Positions 54,901 through 63,474 of a DNA stretch of 64,000 nucleotides are shown here, piece after piece. How positions within the stretch are numbered: position 1 is the first letter of the stretch; every line of letters begins with the position of its first letter. The stretch is from Aptenodytes patagonicus (taxonomy: Eukaryota > Chordata > Aves > Sphenisciformes > Spheniscidae). A program made the position numbers and the translations under genes. Where the stretch lies: NCBI RefSeq assembly GCF_965638725.1, contig NC_134950.1:23774932-23838931 (forward strand), read 5' to 3'. The notes beneath the pieces are model-generated. The model had not been told where the DNA came from. It did not search any database and saw only the letters and a program-made list of their open reading frames with translations.

Positions 54901-57900
54901 TGCATAAAACTGCCTACTAACCAGACCAAAGAGGTCAGCTTTAAAATCAACAGGTTAAGAAGTTGGCAGGTTACTTCTCTTGTAAGTACTTCCTTGACTT
55001 TGTATCTGAATTGACTTTCTCTTCATGAAAACTAAGGTTGTCAGGGGAAGGGCAGGTCCGGGGGGGAGTGCTCTGTTTTAAATCCCTCCCACTTGCCCAT
55101 ATTCCCCTCCAAACCTGTCCTGAAACATATTCCCTTGGCAGCCTTTACAGCAGTAAACCATCTAGCCTTCCTCTGCTATTTCTTCCTTCCCTGGCATTCC
55201 ATGTCATTCTTTACCTACCCCTTTCCTTTCCTGTTGGAGGTAGAGTTGTCAGAGTTTTGTGTGGGAGCAAAAGAACTGCTTTAGCCAGCTTTGTGCTTGT
55301 AAAGACTCCCCCTTCCTACCTCCCACTTGCTCCCTCCCCCAGGAGAAGTGTTCTGGTACAGATCTTCAGCTGTTTTATTTATATATTGTATAAAACGAAC
55401 CTAACTGACTAATTCTGATTTAAGGCGGACACCTTAATGCTGTTTTTAGCTGTTTCTTCTGTTCATTGTTTGTTTTTTTTGTTTTATGGGGTTTTTTTTC
55501 AGGGTGCTACAAAGGATGGTGAAGAAGACACTCTGGAGCTCAGATTTGAGTACAATGATTCAGGCACATGGCAATGGATAACTTTGTACACAAAACAGGT
55601 TAGTTCTCTGTCCTGTTAGGAAAGGATCAGAGTAAAATGTAATCTTACAGCCATGGGGATCTTCAAAAGTGGTTAGTCTATCTCTACCAGAGTGCAGTGG
55701 CTATGCTTTCAAACAGGTTAGCCTAGGGACAGAGTTATCTGGGGGAAAGCATTTGAGTTTCTAATATAAAGGCGAAGAGGATTTTTTTTCCATTGAAGAG
55801 AAAAGTCTAGCACTCAGCAGCAAGCCTGGGATGGAGTGTGGAGAGGTGCCATTTATTTACTGGACTCAGTAAGTAACCAAAATCATTAATTGTTCAGACC
55901 CAGCTAAGGTCAAGGGCTCCATTTTCCACAATGAATCCTATTCTTCAAATATAAATATATGCCATATTAACCCAGGTTAATGGCAGGTGTGAATATGTAA
56001 CATCATATGTGTTTTTTCTACATATAAATAATTCTTAAATAAGATTTTATAGGGTGCCATTCCTCCCACTATTTTCAGGCAGCTCTTTAAAGAGAAAGGT
56101 ATCCAGGAATTCAAGTCATCCATCTGTGGTTATGCTGCCTAGCAAATAATCTAGGCTCTGCAGTATCAAAGACAGCAGCAGTCTCAGTTTAGGTACGGAG
56201 CTTCTATAAAAAGTATAGAGCCTGTTATTTAAGTAAACTGCTTCTCTTGCCTCTGAGACCCACCCAGCAGCAGACAGGATTTTTCAAGTAAAATCAAAAT
56301 GCTTAATTTCTCACACATGACTTCTGAATTCTGGGGTGATGATGCAGTTCACACAGCTATTTAGTAAGTGTTAATTTCCTGCCACACTTAAGTTTTATGA
56401 GAACATGAGCCATAAGCAGTAAGCTTTCTAGTTTCTTTGCTATTGGAGAACAAAGAACCTAGAATTACCTCAGTATTAATTCTCCTGTGAAATCTGTTAG
56501 GGTTGTGCTTGTTGTAGTGACTTGCTGATTAAAAAAACCTGTGTCCCACTTGCCTCAGAAGTGTGAGGAAGAGCTAAAGGCTGGAAAGGTGCTGCTGTGT
56601 GGAAGAAAAAAAGGGTTTGATCCAAGAGCCCACTGCAGAAAATGGAAAGACTGGATAATTTGGAGCTTAGTCAGAGATGGCTCCCCCCTCCCTCACTGAT
56701 CTTGTAGGATATTTTGTCTTTGATTCATCTCTCGGTGCTTGACGCTCTACCTGAGACTCTTCCTTTTGGAGAGTAAGTAGTAAGGTGCATCTCCAGGGTG
56801 CAATTCAGACCTTAACTTGGGCTGCATTATCCCACAGAGTTGTACATGCTCATTGGACAGCATAAGGAACTGAGAACAACTTCACTCCTCTCTGAGGTGC
56901 CTCTGCTAGATACCTAATATGCGGGATGAAGGCGTACTGCTCCATTCGTATTAGCTGTGCAAGATGTGACTGTGAGCTGGTCTACAAACAGTTGCAGCCA
57001 TCTTGTGTAACCACCAGGGCTTTGATTTTCAGCAGTGCTGAGTGCCTGTGAACTCCAGCTTGCTTCACTTGTTGAAGTGGTTTTGATGCCGATAGTGCCA
57101 CATTTGATTAACCTTACTTAGCCTTTGGTGTAATTTACCAGCCTTTAAGGTAGGAGCCACAGACAACTAGAGAGAATAACTTGCTTCACAAAACCAGTCA
57201 TAAAAATTCTTATTCTCCGCTCTGAGCAGTGCCATGAGGGTTAGTCATGCTGAGGCTGGGCTTTAAGCAACTGCAGCTAGTTTGGTGCACTGTAAGGATG
57301 TTAAGCACAGCGTAAAATTAACTGAATTAGGGAAGTAATAGTTCAGTAGTTAGGGATTGTAATTTTCTGGCGGAGGAGGAATGGAAGAGTCAAGTACATC
57401 TTTTAATGGAAGAAATCAGAATGTTCTTTGATTTATCCTCTTTAGGCCTTTTTGCTCAGTAGCTGCTTGAAGAAAATTATATCAGAACAGATGATGAAGG
57501 CAGCCAAAGGTGGCCAAAAAATGGTAAGCATGTGTGTACGTTGGTATCTGAATTTGTATTCAAAAGAAATAAGCCTGCTACTCTATCATTCTTTCAAATG
57601 TGCTGAGAGAAGTCCCATTGAGGAAAAGGATCTTGCATGTTCCACATTTCAGTACGGAATTAATTGGCTAAAAAGTACATCTTTGCTCAGTTTTACTGAA
57701 ATAATAATCTGAATGTTAAAGATGGTTTATCATTCCAGTTTTAATAATCTGTTTTGCATTCTCTCCTTGACTTTAATTTTTGCCGCATATGATAAAGGAT
57801 ATCTATGGCATAATTTTTGTATGTTCTGCACTACCCTGTTGTATCCGTTTCTGGCTTTCACTTTTTCACCACTTCCCTTGCTTGCTCCATCTGCTGCAAT

Positions 57901-60900
57901 GTTAGACCAATTTGAGATCTGTGACATTCACGCTGAGAAACTTTTTGGTTTTAAATAGAAGTGTTAATAGAACAAAAATCTGATTTGTAGCTAAAATACT
58001 TCTGCTGTCTTTTGTGTAGGCTTTTAAGGGTGAAAATATGTTTAGATACTTGTTATTTTTAAAAATAATTTCCAGCATTAATAATGCCTTTGTTTAACCT
58101 TGTGACATCTAAAGACTTTCAATGTCTGCTAACTGAAAACTTCTGAAGAGAAAAAAAGAAAGCGACTTGTGTGATCTTCTAGACCCATGCTGATTACAGC
58201 GAGCAATGAGGCAATGAACAGCATGTTATTTCATAGCTTTAAACTGTAAGCAATTCAGAAGGAAAGACCAACTTTAATTTTGGAAAAGATTTGATCTCTT
58301 TCATTCTAAGTTTATTTGTAATGGAAGTACAGTAAACCTTTATGAAGATGAGCATTCATTACTTAAATATTCAGCTGTTGATAGTACTCAGATAGCTTAG
58401 ACTAAAACAGAATTATGAGAGAAGGGTAAATATGCCAGTTCATTTCCTACATTTTCTGCTGGGTTTAACTGAATGCTGATTTGCTTAGCATATTTTGTTA
58501 GAGTACCTGAGGGAGCATTTAAGCTTATTTTAAGTTTAGATTTTTCAATCTCTTTAGGAGATCAAGATGCCTGAATCCACGAAAAATAGTAAGAAATCCA
58601 GCATCCAAGAAAAGCAGGTTAGTGAGTGAGAAATTGTCTCCAAAATGTAAATACAGTGTGTCTTGCTTGCTAGTGGTGTTTAGCCCAACCTCTGTTTTTC
58701 TGGTTAGGGAGACTCCCTAATAAGTTTAATGGGAAGTTCTTTGGGTAGAAAAAGGAGCTAAACTTGAATTTTGGAAGGAAGAAGAGGGTAAGAAATGTGT
58801 CTGAATAAAAATTTTATTTTAGTTTCATGGGTTTAATGACAACTTGCTTCATTTTATTTGCTTTTTGCAAGTGTTTCTGAATGAGACATTTGAAGTTTAC
58901 AGAAAGCCAGAATATATACAGAGATCATGTGTGTATATCCACATGCAGCTGCTGATGTAGTTTACAGACTTGTACTTGGATTCCGTACTGGGATTGTTTA
59001 TGCATTTTTTCCCTGTAGTTGGGAATTGTACCCATTTGCAAAACTTGTCATGTTACATATCTATACATATACATTCCTATCATGTAAAAGATGTAATTCC
59101 AAGTTCATTTGCTGGAATCAGTATTCATAGCTAATAGTTCCTGAATAGCTAAATGGCTAAAAGATGTTGCTTTTCCAAGCAATTTGTTGAATAGGAGATA
59201 ATAAATAAATGGAAAGGGAATAACGTAAAGTGAATTAAAATAAATACCTCTATTACAGTGTGTGATTGGCCAAAGGGGAAATATTTCTAAAAGAGAGAAC
59301 CAAAATCTAACCTGAACTCAGAAAAAAGTAATGTTGCCCTATCTTCAGAAACAGCATAAAACCAATCACTAACTGCTCTTCAATAAGCAAATCGATTAAC
59401 CTGTGTGGTGGGTTTTCTTGTCCCTTTCTTTGAAGTGCTCCGTACTTGTCACTACTGGAGACAAGATTCTAGGTTCGGTGTGGCCTTCAGTATTCACAAA
59501 TAACTTGCAAATGATAATAAGGGAGACAACACTTTCTGAATAGACTTGCATCTGTGATGAAGATTGAAGGATGCAGTTCAGTGGCCTCGCTGTGGTACAA
59601 CTTTAGCAAGGACTAAGTTGCATGGCACTCTGGGCTTGAGGCAGTTGTTCTGACTTGAACATACTTTAAAATACCTCCTCGATTGCGAGCAAGATGGACT
59701 GCGAATGCTCCCTCCGAATTTTTGTGAGGAGAGCAGTGTTGGACAGGGTAATGTAAAACCACTGAGCTTATCAGCTGTGTCTTGCTGGTGCAGTGTCTGG
59801 CTGCTGATACGAAACTCAGTGAACTAAGAAAATTACAGCTGATAATTAGAATGGAGTTGTTTGTTAAAGCGAGTCAAGGTATGCTGTTGCGTTAAACAGT
59901 GATAGTATGGCATCATGTGCCTCATTCTATACACCAAGTTTGAACTGGTTTAGGTCTTCATGCACCAAGCTGTGTTATTAGACAGACAATTAATATAAAA
60001 TCTTAAACTATGCTTAGCTAACTTCTAAATGCTGTGATTGCAATTCTAAGGTTCTTAAGACTTCCTTTCCTATTCCTCTATGTCTCTTTGCAAGACGCTT
60101 GAAAAATGTCTTAGAAGTGTATCTTTGCACATTCTCATTTGAAAGTGTCGTTTGAGTTGGGTCTTTATAATTTTGCCATTATTATCCCCAAGAGTCGTAC
60201 AAGTCTTTGCTCCAAGTTGGTGGAAAGTTTAACTTACTGCTGTTCGAAGACTCTGAAAACACGCCAAGTATTTTCTGCTGGCTCATGAGAAGAAAAACTT
60301 AACTTTGGTTTTCTTTGCGATCCTGTAGCAGTATACTGATACTACCAGATCAGCATAACAGCCTGTAAAGTCTTGTTTGAATAGACAATCTAGTGCAGCA
60401 GTAAGATTTAGTAGGAATACCAAGAACAGTCTTTTGAATTGAGATAAAAATTATTTAACTAGTATGCAATAGGTGGACTTTGCAGATAGTGAGGCTGTGC
60501 TGTAGAATGTGCCTGCATCTAGGCAATTTTGCTGTTGTAGAAGTAACTTCTACAGAGATAATCTATGCAAAATTTGGCTCCAGTTCCCTAATGCCTTAAT
60601 GTTAGTTATTGCATTGCCATAGCTTTGTGATGGACACTTTTAGTAGGGTTTTTCAGGACATTTACTTTACATATATATCAAAATACCATGTTGAAAGAGG
60701 CAGAAGAAAAATTTGTGCCATAAATTTTTGTAGTACAACAGAAAACTGGAGATACGTGCGATGTAAGGGTATAGTTTGCCTGCTTGTACCTTGGGTGCTT
60801 ATAGTTTGTCTGCTTATACCTGCTGGGTGATGTGGTGTTAGGAAGTTTCAGACAGTATCTGGTACCCTTTAGGAAAAGTAGAGTTGAAAGGTATCATTTA

Positions 60901-61378
60901 TGCAGGTGTTATGGTTAAAGTTTAGAATCTGTGACTAACAGTAGTCAATCTAATTCAGAAGGCCGAGTAGGCAGTTAAAGTACCTGTACCTATGTCCTTG
61001 TGGCCACTGTAATGCCAAATAACATCGATGTTAGCACATTTGGAACTGCCGTTCAATCTGCACCACATGTAGCACATTGCAATAAACCTTAAGAGCAGAA
61101 ACTACTGTTCTTGTGTTGTATTCCAACAGAAAAAAAAATCTGTTCTCTCTGAAATGCCAATGTAAAGAGATCAACCAGTACACCTGAACAGTATCATGTC
61201 CGATTTTCTAGCTTATGTTTGTAACTATCTATAATTGCTGAAATGCATATACTCTTTTAACTGTTTACTTGTTTCACTACAGGTAGTTCATTCGGGTTTT
61301 ATATCAAGGAAAAGATTTTTGGTTAGGCCAAATGAAGACAACTGTGTATTTGAGAAAATAAGAGAAGAGGACCTGTGA
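30906..61378 (+). CDS. SNX31: Sorting nexin 31 (spliced, 14 coding exons)
   Basis: Joined exons are 30906-30971, 31046-31120, 36862-36976, 38083-38147, 46383-46493, 49799-49889, 51551-51638, 53530-53599, 54150-54242, 54778-54981, 55503-55598, 57446-57523, 58558-58617 and 61283-61378, giving 435 residues (human about 440). It is an endosomal adaptor of the SNX17/SNX27/SNX31 PX-FERM family. The PX domain (about 1-107) has the phosphoinositide-binding RYS (37-39), the FPPK loop (59-62) and DERR (73-76). A FERM-like module (about 108-385) follows; its F3 lobe should bind NPxY tails such as beta-integrins. The Trp in RSWQVTS falls at residue 321, where SNX17 has a Trp needed for cargo binding, as I recall. 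The C terminus CVFEKIREEDL resembles the SNX17 tail that binds Retriever. I chose SNX31 over SNX17 for its short tail, residue match and synteny. Confidence 0.95.
31046..31120 (+). CDS. SNX31: SNX31 coding exon 2 (residues 23-47)
   Basis: Acceptor TGTGCTTGCAG; reads LYSVCLEGFLLGKARYSQLR and ends RWDAQ. It contains the PX phosphoinositide-contact RYS. Donor GTGAGG. Confidence 0.95.
31121..36861 (+). other. SNX31: SNX31 intron 2
   Basis: A 5.7-kb intron. The first 100 bp belong to the CpG island; the rest is moderately AT-rich. It contains a possible CR1-like tail (about 33080-33200) and T runs at 34768-34782 and 35769-35788. Several open frames of 70-290 codons occur on both strands but none shows family similarity. 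Confidence 0.8.
33080..33200 (+). repeat. Possible old CR1/L3-type LINE 3' tail
   Basis: The stretch CTGTTGGATGTGATGCTGGA, then CTAG, then GCCTCTGATCTCCTTCAGGG, then TGGCAATTTCT follows the remembered end of CR1/L3 copies (GGATGCTGGACTAGATGGACCTCTGGTCTGACCCAGTATGGCAATTTCT). It is highly diverged, so the assignment is tentative. Confidence 0.45.
36862..36976 (+). CDS. SNX31: SNX31 coding exon 3 (residues 48-85)
   Basis: Acceptor GCTGTTTTGCAG; reads LRHLFGSAVPAFPPKFYLAM and then TKSMADERRSQLEQYLQN. This is the PX core with the proline-rich membrane loop. Ends in phase 1 before GTAAGC. Confidence 0.96.
36977..38082 (+). other. SNX31: SNX31 intron 3
   Basis: A 1.1-kb GT-AG intron of ordinary composition. 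I see no repeat or gene in it. Confidence 0.8.
38083..38147 (+). CDS. SNX31: SNX31 coding exon 4 (residues 86-107)
   Basis: Acceptor CTTGTTTTTCAG; reads VTLDSNITNSDVFIGFFRKL and ends QQ, closing the PX domain. Donor GTAAGT. Confidence 0.95.
38148..46382 (+). other. SNX31: SNX31 intron 4
   Basis: The largest SNX31 intron, 8.2 kb. It is mostly unique DNA with T/G low-complexity sequence (about 42805-42875) and a G run (43680-43688). Its last 470 bp include an antisense LINE relic (about 45900-46290). Open frames of 60-140 codons appear on both strands without recognisable similarity. No extra SNX31 exon is needed for the frame. Confidence 0.8.
45900..46290 (-). repeat. Ancient CR1/L3-like LINE ORF2 3' fragment, antisense
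   Basis: Blocks in the order expected for an antisense CR1/L3 copy are visible: GAGCAGTATTCCAGTAGCTC, then CACTGGAGATTTTTTCC, then CATGCAGCTGTTTATCCACC, then CTACTTCCTAGGACAGTGAC, then TTTGTCATCTACAAGCTTTG. They match the remembered blocks GAGCAGTATTCCAAGTG, CTGGAGATTCCCC, TTCAGCTGGTTATCCACC, CTGCTTCCCAGGATAGAGTC and TGTGTCATCTGCAAACTTT, with similar spacing. Divergence is high, so this is an old insertion. Edges are approximate. Confidence 0.7.
46383..46493 (+). CDS. SNX31: SNX31 coding exon 5 (residues 108-144)
   Basis: Acceptor TTTCTACCTAACAG; reads DTFEIQTQGAFLDVYLADGS and ends DTAQRILE. This is the start of the FERM F1 lobe. It begins about 90 bp after an ancient LINE fragment. Donor GTAATG. 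Confidence 0.93.
49799..49889 (+). CDS. SNX31: SNX31 coding exon 6 (residues 145-174)
   Basis: Acceptor TTGTTTTTAAAG; reads VTFCKMGLSRELIKYFSLFF and ends FQDRDDGALS, the F1 lobe. Donor GTAAGT in phase 1. Confidence 0.92.
51551..51638 (+). CDS. SNX31: SNX31 coding exon 7 (residues 175-204)
   Basis: Acceptor TTCTTTTCCCAG; reads VVKKVAEFELPYVSLQSMKE and ends HCKLGIRKW. The ELPYVSL block is a hallmark of the SNX17/SNX31 F1-F2 junction. Donor GTAAGC splits the Trp codon. Confidence 0.95.
53530..53599 (+). CDS. SNX31: SNX31 coding exon 8 (residues 204-227)
   Basis: Acceptor GGCTTGGAAAAG has a weak pyrimidine tract next to it but a TTTTTTCCC run just upstream. Reads YMDPSLDTRLMDCRASLNLL and ends YMQ, in the F2 lobe. 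Donor GTAAAA. Confidence 0.93.
54150..54242 (+). CDS. SNX31: SNX31 coding exon 9 (residues 228-258)
   Basis: Acceptor AATTCTTTTAAG; reads AIQEVKRNWVKPTEGQMQEL and ends EFLQKNENKAK, an amphipathic helical part of the F2 lobe. Donor GTAAAA. Confidence 0.94.
54778..54981 (+). CDS. SNX31: SNX31 coding exon 10 (residues 259-326)
   Basis: Acceptor CTTTTTGGTGCAG; reads FLELIREMRFYGYVRLDPCI, continues CDYPEEGCSADIYVGNNEIN and ends RSWQVTSL. It covers the F2-F3 junction and the first F3 strands, including the putative cargo-binding Trp321. Donor GTAAGT. Confidence 0.96.
55503..55598 (+). CDS. SNX31: SNX31 coding exon 11 (residues 327-358)
   Basis: Acceptor GGTTTTTTTTCAG; reads GATKDGEEDTLELRFEYNDS and ends GTWQWITLYTKQ, F3 lobe strands. 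Donor GTTAGT. Confidence 0.95.
57446..57523 (+). CDS. SNX31: SNX31 coding exon 12 (residues 359-384)
   Basis: Acceptor ATCCTCTTTAG; reads AFLLSSCLKKIISEQMMKAA and ends KGGQKM, the C-terminal F3 helix. Donor GTAAGC. Confidence 0.95.
58558..58617 (+). CDS. SNX31: SNX31 coding exon 13 (residues 385-404)
   Basis: Acceptor CAATCTCTTTAG; reads EIKMPESTKNSKKSSIQEKQ, a lysine/serine-rich tail segment. Donor GTTAGT. Shorter and less conserved than the domains, but in frame with both neighbours. Confidence 0.85.
60770..60828. repeat. Imperfect 30-bp tandem duplication
   Basis: TATAGTTTGCCTGCTTGTAC is followed 30 bp later by TATAGTTTGTCTGCTTATAC, with matching flanks. Two copies differ at a few positions. 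Confidence 0.8.
61283..61378 (+). CDS. SNX31: SNX31 coding exon 14 (residues 405-435 and stop)
   Basis: Acceptor GTTTCACTACAG; reads VVHSGFISRKRFLVRPNEDN and ends CVFEKIREEDL followed by TGA. The acidic DL-terminated end is the family hallmark. A polyadenylation signal follows 45 bp later. Confidence 0.93.
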   Translation, partial: VVHSGFISRKRFLVRPNEDNCVFEKIREEDL

Positions 61379-61423
61379 TAATCTATTTGAGATACTGTCT
61401 TTCAAAATGAATTGTCTGGGAAT

Positions 61424-61429
61424 AATAAA
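61424..61429 (+). terminator. SNX31: SNX31 proximal polyadenylation signal AATAAA
   Basis: AATAAA lies 46 nt after the stop codon, which would give a 3' UTR of about 65-70 nt. A second AATAAA at 62354-62359, followed by a GT/T-rich stretch, could serve a longer isoform. I cannot tell from sequence which is used. Confidence 0.6.
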
Positions 61430-61445
61430 CCTATTGTTGAAACCT

Positions 61446-62560
61446 TGGATTATAAGGGGAAAAAAAAATCTTCAGTGTAATTCCTTGCCTTTGCAGTGTT
61501 CTTTATAGTATTTATAAGTCTAGTGAACCGGATCAAATGGGTGCTGAGAATCTGGAGACATCTTACATACATGCTGCTTTGGCTTTTTTCCCCCAGACTG
61601 AAATTGTTGGGGCAGAAAGGGGAGGGTTAATTAGAAACGGTGCTATGATGTTAGAGGAGGAAAAAGTATTTATATATCGGTTTCTAATGTCTCTGTGTGA
61701 AGGCTGAGCAGGCTGTTGCCACCTAGACATTGTCTGGAAAAGGCACATATTTCCTATGATCACTTCCCCTTACCAGGACCAGTCGTTCTTTTCAAGCAGA
61801 ACAGACTGTTGTGGTATCCTTATTGACCTCTTGAGATACCGTCAGTGATGATTCAGAAGCTGCCACACTTTGGAGAATGAAGGTATTAATGCGTTCTGTG
61901 GCACAGCAGTGGGGAGGGCTATCAGTTGAATGCATGTTAACTGTGCCTCAGAAATGGAGCTGGTTACACTGATGACACCGGGGTAAGCAGGCACCTGATG
62001 TAGTTGGATAAAGGTAGATCATGAAGTTACTTGCTACTGCAAGAAGACTAAAGTGCCTAACCCATGATACTCTATACCACGCTTGAAGGATCTTTGATTC
62101 TTCTTACTGTCCTTGCTCTGAAAGGCAGGATCAGGTGTGAGAACAGAGAAAGGAAAATTTAAAAAAAAAAAAAAAAAAAAGTACCACACTAGTATTTTTG
62201 GAGAAGTCAAATAACTTCAGGCCCCCCCCTTTTTTTTAAACGTTTTCCCCATTTACTTATACTCACAGACCCTTGGTGAACCATACTCCTGCCTGAATTT
62301 TTAGCTAGCTGATTTTGTGGTGTTATGGGGGCAGCACACACAGCAGCGTCACAAATAAAGCAGCCCTGCGAGGCAGTTTTCACAACTTTGTGGCGTTTCC
62401 TTTATTGAACAAAAACAGTCAACTGTTGTTAAAATTTTTGGATTTTTTTTCCCTCTAAACCAGAGACCTGATTCTCTTCATTAAAGCTGTTGCCTCCTCT
62501 CCTCTAGCTGTTGTTTTCCTGCCTCTCCACGGGCTAGCACCGCGTCCCTGTCTGTCCCGT
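61446..62560. other. Intergenic region between SNX31 and the next CpG island
   Basis: About 1.1 kb between the SNX31 polyadenylation signal and the ANKRD46-type CpG island. It contains an A run of about 20 nt at 62161-62180, a second AATAAA at 62354 and a C7T9 stretch at 62223-62238. The A run could be a retroposition tail, but no parental sequence or target-site duplication is evident. Confidence 0.65.
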
Positions 62561-63115
62561 TTCCGTGCCTCCCTCGCTGTTCGTTCCCGACTCGGCCAAG
62601 GCTGTGGACGTGCGAGGGGATGGGCTGAAGGCCCCGTTACCTCCCGCGAAGGCTGCTGCAGCCAGCAGTGGGTATGCCCGCTGCCCTCGCTCTCGTTGCC
62701 GAATTTATTTCCCCCCTGCTGCTGGAGACATTCTACACACCAAGGGGGGAAATGATTCAAAACACAAAAGCAGGGCTGTAAACAGCTTCCTTTCGGAGAT
62801 GGAGGAGGCCGCGCCTCACCCAACCCGCCTCCGGGGAAGCAGCAGCCCTGTGAGGAGCGGTGTCCCCGCCGCCGGCCTCCTTCCCCCGGCCGGGGACGGC
62901 ACCCTCGCCGCGGCCTACGGCGGGCGCCCCCCGGGGAGCGCTGGGCGGGCGGGCGGGCGGTGCCGCGCCTCCACCTCCGGCCTGGGTCAGCGCTTGCTGC
63001 GGAAGCGGCCCGGCCCCTCGGCTGTAGAGGAGCGTCTGAGGCGGCGTCCGGGGGCCTCCTCTCCGCTTCGGCCGCAATGGGAGCCCGGCCCCAGGGCGCC
63101 TGGCGGCGGCCTCCG

Positions 63116-63132
63116 CCCAGCAGGGGGCGCGC
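63116..63132 (+). promoter_or_regulatory. CTCF-like site in the ANKRD46 CpG island
   Basis: CCCAGCAGGGGGCGCGC matches the CTCF core CCASYAGGGGGCGC almost perfectly on the plus strand. Occupancy is inferred from the motif. Confidence 0.7.
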
Positions 63133-63229
63133 GCGGCCTCTCCGCCGCGCCTCTGCCTTCCCCGTTCGTTCGCTCGCTCGCCCGCCCGCCCTCTGCGTGC
63201 CGGGCCGCCGCCGAGTGGCAGGTACCGCG

Positions 63230-63474
63230 GAGGGAGAGGGGTGCGGTGTCAGTTTGTCCGTGGGGGGAGGGACGGTGTCGGTCGGTCTGTCGGGGAGGGG
63301 AGGACGCTGCCCGCCCGCCGGTGCGTGGCGGGCCCGGGCCCTGCCGAGCGCTACGCACCCGCCGCGGCGCGGAGCGGGGGGTGAGGAGCAGCGTCGGGTT
63401 TGGCAGCGGCACCCTCGTCGGAGCGGCGGCGGGGAGCGGACCGCAGCGGCCGCAGCGCTGCCTCCAGACCGCCG
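63230..63474 (+). other. Putative non-coding first exon (ANKRD46), end at donor 63475
   Basis: CCGCCG|GTGAGG at 63475 is a good donor site inside the CpG island. The start is undefined, and 63230 is only a nominal left edge. A matching acceptor with a long pyrimidine tract (TTCTCTTTTTTCCTAG) lies at 63951-63952, so a short non-coding exon 2 could begin at 63953 and run out of the window. Both are inferences without transcript support. Confidence 0.35.

Larger units (their letters stand above)
53600..57445 (+). other. SNX31: SNX31 introns 8-11
   Basis: Introns are 53600-54149, 54243-54777, 54982-55502 and 55599-57445. All are GT-AG. The first three are about 500-550 bp. A possible dispersed-repeat relic lies near 57018-57085. 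No genes are visible. Confidence 0.75.
57524..61282 (+). other. SNX31: SNX31 introns 12-13
   Basis: Introns are 57524-58557 and 58618-61282. Both are AT-rich and GT-AG. Intron 13 holds an imperfect 30-bp tandem duplication (60770-60828). No other structure is recognised. Confidence 0.75.

Noticed and set aside
61845-61985. Possible box C/D snoRNA (GTGATGAT ... CTGA)
   Set aside because: The C- and D-like boxes are about 130 nt apart, no closing terminal stem is visible, and the locus is intergenic rather than intronic.
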